Of a stretch of DNA of 64,000 nt, positions 61,313 to 64,000 are shown in pieces. Position numbers and translations under genes: made by a program. Position 1 is the stretch's first letter. The number at the start of each line of letters is the position of its first letter. The DNA is taken from positions 372,001 through 436,000 of the forward strand of contig OZ253504.1 in assembly GCA_965262235.1 (NCBI GenBank), in the 5' to 3' direction. Below the pieces are notes generated by a model. It did not search any database and was not told where the DNA came from. It worked only from the letters and a program-made list of their open reading frames with translations. The DNA is from CATQGW01 sp965262235 (GTDB lineage: Bacteria; Chloroflexota; Dehalococcoidia; Bin125).

Positions 61313-62452
61313 GTGGCGTCTCCGCTCAAGACTGAACTCTGTGACATGTTGGGGATTGAACTGCCGATCATGCTGGCCGGCATGGGCGGCGCGGCCGGGC
61401 CGGCGCTCGCCGCGGCCGTGTCCGAGGCTGGCGGGCTCGGCGTGGTTGGGGCGACCGGCTACACGCCCGACGAGCTCGCCGGGATGATCGCCAGGGTCCG
61501 CTCACTGACTGACAAGCCGTTCGGCGTCGACCTGCTGCTGCCATCCTCGATCGCCGACTCCGGCAACCGCGAGGACCTCGAGATTCAGATCACGGCCGAG
61601 CACCGGATGTACGTCGACAATCTGAAGCAGGAGTTCGAGATTCCCAACCCGTCGCGGCTGCCCGACCGTCCGCCGCTGACGCAGGAGTACTTCCGCAAGC
61701 AGGTCGAAGTGATTCTCGACGAGAACGTGCCGGTGTTCGCCTCCGGCCTCGGCAACCCGGGCTGGATGGTGCCCGACGCGCACGCGCAGGGGATGAAGGT
61801 GATCGGCCTGGTCGGCAACACGCGCAACGCGCGTCGTGTCGCGGCGGCCAACGTCGACGCCGTGGTGGCGCAGGGCACCGAGGCGGGCGGGCACACCGGC
61901 CGGATCGGCACGCTGGCGCTGGTCCCGCAGGTCGCCGATGCAATCGCGCCGATCAAGACGATCGCCGCCGGCGGCATCGTTGACGGACGCGGGCTGGTCG
62001 CGGCGCTGGCGCTGGGCGCCGAGGCGATCTGGTGCGGCACCGCCTTCCTGGCCACGCCGGAGGCCTACCAGGACGCCGAGGAGCGCGGCGAGACCGACGC
62101 CTGGACGCGCAAAGTGCAGCACGACAAGCTGGTCGCCGCGGTCGATGAGGACACGCGGATCGGCCGGATGTACTCGGGCAAGACGATGCGCCACATGTAC
62201 AACGCGTGGACCGAGGCGTGGGAGCGCCCCGAGGCGCCGGCGACGCTGCCGATGCCGCTGCAGGGTCTGCTCGTCGGCGAGGCGCTGCGCGGCGCCCGCG
62301 AGGCGCACATCGAGGAGCTGATCGGCGGGCCGGCCGGCAACGGCGCGGGGCTGATCAAGGCGATTCGCCCCGCCACGGAGGTCGTCAACTCGATGGTCGC
62401 CGTGGCCGAGGAGCTGTTCGAACGCTTCGGCATGCAGCCGGCCAGGGCCTAG
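61313..62452 (+). CDS. Nitronate monooxygenase (2-nitropropane dioxygenase-like)
   Basis: 379 aa FMN TIM-barrel enzyme. LGIELPIMLAGMGGAAGPAL, AVSEAGGLGVVGATGYTPDE, then VDAVVAQGTEAGGHTGRIG, TIAAGGIVDGRGLVAALALG and AEAIWCGTAFLATPEA. The GTEAGGH motif with catalytic histidine is clear. Oxidises nitronates or acts as an enoyl-type FMN reductase. GTG start with AAGGGG upstream. Confidence 0.92.
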   Translation: MASPLKTELCDMLGIELPIMLAGMGGAAGPALAAAVSEAGGLGVVGATGYTPDELAGMIARVRSLTDKPFGVDLLLPSSIADSGNREDLEIQITAEHRMYVDNLKQEFEIPNPSRLPDRPPLTQEYFRKQVEVILDENVPVFASGLGNPGWMVPDAHAQGMKVIGLVGNTRNARRVAAANVDAVVAQGTEAGGHTGRIGTLALVPQVADAIAPIKTIAAGGIVDGRGLVAALALGAEAIWCGTAFLATPEAYQDAEERGETDAWTRKVQHDKLVAAVDEDTRIGRMYSGKTMRHMYNAWTEAWERPEAPATLPMPLQGLLVGEALRGAREAHIEELIGGPAGNGAGLIKAIRPATEVVNSMVAVAEELFERFGMQPARA

Positions 62453-62472
62453 TCGCGTGCGGGGAGCGCGCG

Positions 62473-63084
62473 ATGAAGATCTGCCGGTTCTGCCACCGCG
62501 AGACGTTTGACGGCCGCGCGACCTGCCATCGCTGCGGCGCCGATGTCGCCGCGACGATGCCGATCGCGCTGCCCAGCCGCGACGCGGCGACCTGGATGCG
62601 GCCGGGCCCGTTTACCTCGCGCATCGGCGACCTGTCGCTGTCGATCGACGGGATGGTGTTCTACGCCGAGGACGGCCGGCCGCTGCTTGAGGTGCCCACG
62701 CGCACGATCCGGCGCGTGCGCGGCGCGCAGGCGCGTGACCTGATCGTCGACTGGGAGGACAGTCGCGGGCGCCGTCAGCGGGCGCGGATGCGGGTGCGCT
62801 GGGCGCCGCAGGCCGACCGCACGCTGCGGACCGACCGCACGATGCGGGACGATCATGCGTTCGCCGCGGCCGGCATTCGGACCGGCTGGGCCTACGGGAC
62901 GCGCATGCAGAATCGTCGCGGGCGGCGCACGCGGCGCGACTACGCGGTGGTGCGCGACCGCTGGCAGTCGGGCCTGGAGATGTTGCTCGCGGCCGACCGC
63001 TACGCGCTGGACCGCCGGCCGCCGGAGCAGACGCCGAGCTGGCGCCAGCGCCTGCGCTCGACCTGGTCATGGCTGGCCGAGTAA
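62473..63084 (+). CDS. Zinc-ribbon hypothetical protein
   Basis: 203 aa. MKICRFCHRETFDGRATCHRCGA is split as CRFC and CHRC, a four-cysteine zinc ribbon at the N-terminus. The rest is very arginine-rich (RRVRGAQARDLIVDWEDSR, RRGRRTRRDYAVVRDRWQ). No family known. ATG 62473; ribosome binding site GGGGAG. The next gene starts 4 bp after its stop. Confidence 0.65.
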   Translation: MKICRFCHRETFDGRATCHRCGADVAATMPIALPSRDAATWMRPGPFTSRIGDLSLSIDGMVFYAEDGRPLLEVPTRTIRRVRGAQARDLIVDWEDSRGRRQRARMRVRWAPQADRTLRTDRTMRDDHAFAAAGIRTGWAYGTRMQNRRGRRTRRDYAVVRDRWQSGLEMLLAADRYALDRRPPEQTPSWRQRLRSTWSWLAE

Positions 63085-63088
63085 GCGC

Positions 63089-63367
63089 ATGCCCCGCCGC
63101 AACCGCAAGGGTCGCCGGCCGGGTCAGCGTCCGCGGCTGTTTCATCCCGAGAGCCGCCGCGAAGCGAAGCGCGATCAGCGCGAGCTGAGCCGCATGCTCG
63201 CAGCCCCCGCGCCCCCGCCGCTCCCGCGCGAGTGCGGCAGCTGTCTGGAATGGATCGCCCCCGGCGACACGCTGCTGGCCCGCGGCCGGTGCGCGCACCC
63301 CGCCTCCGGCGTGTTCGCGTCCCCCTCCGACATGCCCGCCTGCGAGCAGTTCAACCCACGGCGGTAG
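63089..63367 (+). CDS. Small arginine-rich hypothetical protein with four cysteines
   Basis: 92 aa. PRRNRKGRRPGQRPRLFHPE at the start, then ECGSCLEWIAPGDTLLARGR and CAHPASGVFASPSDMPACEQF; the four cysteines (CGSC ... C ... C) could bind one metal ion. Overlap in theme with the zinc-ribbon protein just upstream suggests an operon. Confidence 0.6.
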   Translation: MPRRNRKGRRPGQRPRLFHPESRREAKRDQRELSRMLAAPAPPPLPRECGSCLEWIAPGDTLLARGRCAHPASGVFASPSDMPACEQFNPRR

Positions 63368-63625
63368 GGCGTGTCGGCATCACCCGGAGCCGTCGCGGTT
63401 GCCAAACTCACGAACCGAGCACGCTCCAGTCGGCATCCCGGTCAACGCGATCGCGGTGTCGCGTCGCCAGCAGAACTCGAACAAGGGCATCCCGCGCTAC
63501 CGCGGGCTGAAGCACAACTTCACCTGCACGGCTACAAGCACCCGTTCATCGTGGGCGAGCGCGAGCTTCGGCAGACAATCGTGGCGCCGGAGCGGGAGAT
63601 CGGGGTCAGCGCTGCGCGCCTCTCG

Positions 63626-64000
63626 CTAGCCCGCCGCCGGAGGTCCCCAGCTGGGTGGAGGCCAGACGCCGATGTCGTGGCCCATCGCTTCGAGCAACGA
63701 GCCAAACGACTTGGTGAGCTTCCGGAATGATCGGGAGCGGCGATAGGCGTCGGGGAGAGAGATCTCTGCTGTGAGCGCTGGCTGATCACTGACTTCGCGA
63801 TAGCTCCGGCGGTCGGCCATGTGCTGTTGGACCAGCTCCTTGGCGCCGCGAGGTTGCTCCGGTGCGGGGTGGGGCTCAGCATCTTCGCGAATGCCGCGAA
63901 TGCCCCGCAACGAGTCGAGGGCCGCGAGAAACCACGCCTCGTATTCACGGTGCGCGATCACAACTTCAGTTGGGATGTCTCTCGCGGCGTCGGTGGCCCA
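63626..64000 (-). CDS. DUF4276 family protein (partial, right edge)
   Basis: C-terminal part of a DUF4276 protein: VVIAHREYEAWFLAALDSLR, then RGAKELVQQHMADRRSYREV, SDQPALTAEISLPDAYRRSR and SFRKLTKSFGSLLEAMG. The reading frame continues beyond the window edge, so the N-terminus is missing. DUF4276 is Toprim-fold-like and is often encoded next to an AAA ATPase in nuclease or defence modules. Confidence 0.82.
   Translation of the reverse strand, partial: WATDAARDIPTEVVIAHREYEAWFLAALDSLRGIRGIREDAEPHPAPEQPRGAKELVQQHMADRRSYREVSDQPALTAEISLPDAYRRSRSFRKLTKSFGSLLEAMGHDIGVWPPPSWGPPAAG

Noticed and set aside
63371..63625. Possible gene fragment between the small cysteine protein and the DUF4276 gene
   Set aside because: Three frames each show short protein-like pieces but none is continuous or matches a family I can name; possibly an old pseudogene, not supportable.

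Overview
This 64 kb window is high-GC bacterial DNA, dense with genes and rich in small dispersed palindromes. The best guess is a Chloroflexota (Dehalococcoidia/SAR202-like) chromosome. The evidence is gene content: many acyl-CoA, MaoC, amidohydrolase, phosphotriesterase and nitronate monooxygenase genes, scattered complex I subunit genes, Uma2 proteins, and secreted proteins with a 'GWN...W' C-terminal module. No rRNA or other decisive marker is present, so this placement is an inference.

Layout. 0-9.8 kb: metF, an A-type Fe-S carrier and a cysteine desulfurase, an Uma2 protein, a lower-GC Ser/Thr kinase, nuoB-nuoI, a flavin-type oxidoreductase, an IS5-like remnant and an NCS2 permease with a fused C-terminal domain. 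9.8-12.7 kb: a truncated copy of an RCC1-repeat gene, two tandem MITE-like elements and the full RCC1-repeat gene. 12.7-20 kb: an ArsR/AHSA1 pair, a nuoG-like gene, a structured, lower-GC leader with a small membrane-protein ORF followed by a tandem NYN-domain protein, and a VIT1/ferritin-like protein. 20-31.4 kb: hisG, HpaB-like and acyl-CoA dehydrogenase genes, a LON-domain protein, a Wzz-like protein, a subtilase-like secreted protein and a double hot-dog protein. 31.4-50.7 kb: a MoaD-like protein, a molybdenum hydroxylase, a REP-associated transposase with its REPs, tRNA-Pro(GGG), a Ca2+/cation antiporter, a D-aminoacylase-like amidohydrolase, a dipeptide-type ABC remnant (truncated binding protein plus two intact permeases), mfd and pth.

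50.7-58.4 kb is the most interesting part. A divergent pair of metabolic genes (phosphotriesterase family, minus strand; acyl-CoA dehydrogenase, plus strand) has extra DNA inserted exactly at both 3' ends. At each insertion the last 237 or 300 bp of the flanking gene is present twice, as direct repeats (about 98% and 95% identical, mostly synonymous differences). The inserted DNA encodes small HEPN-type proteins: two TIGR02391/Ymh-like proteins, each behind a winged-helix-like partner with a matching promoter, and one Swt1-type HEPN protein with three 32-residue repeats. A TumE-like protein is also present. It looks like an accretion site for short defence or toxin-antitoxin cassettes that rebuild the 3' end of the host gene on arrival. 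No integrase is visible.

58.4-64 kb: REP-like arrays, an IS110 remnant, a DUF2283/PBECR-like toxin-antitoxin candidate, an Uma2 protein, a nitronate monooxygenase, two small cysteine-motif proteins and a DUF4276 gene cut by the window edge. Three small-repeat families thread through the window: a G/C-rich palindromic element that nearly always sits just after stop codons, a REP family linked to the transposase, and the 'GTCATTCCTGCG' family.
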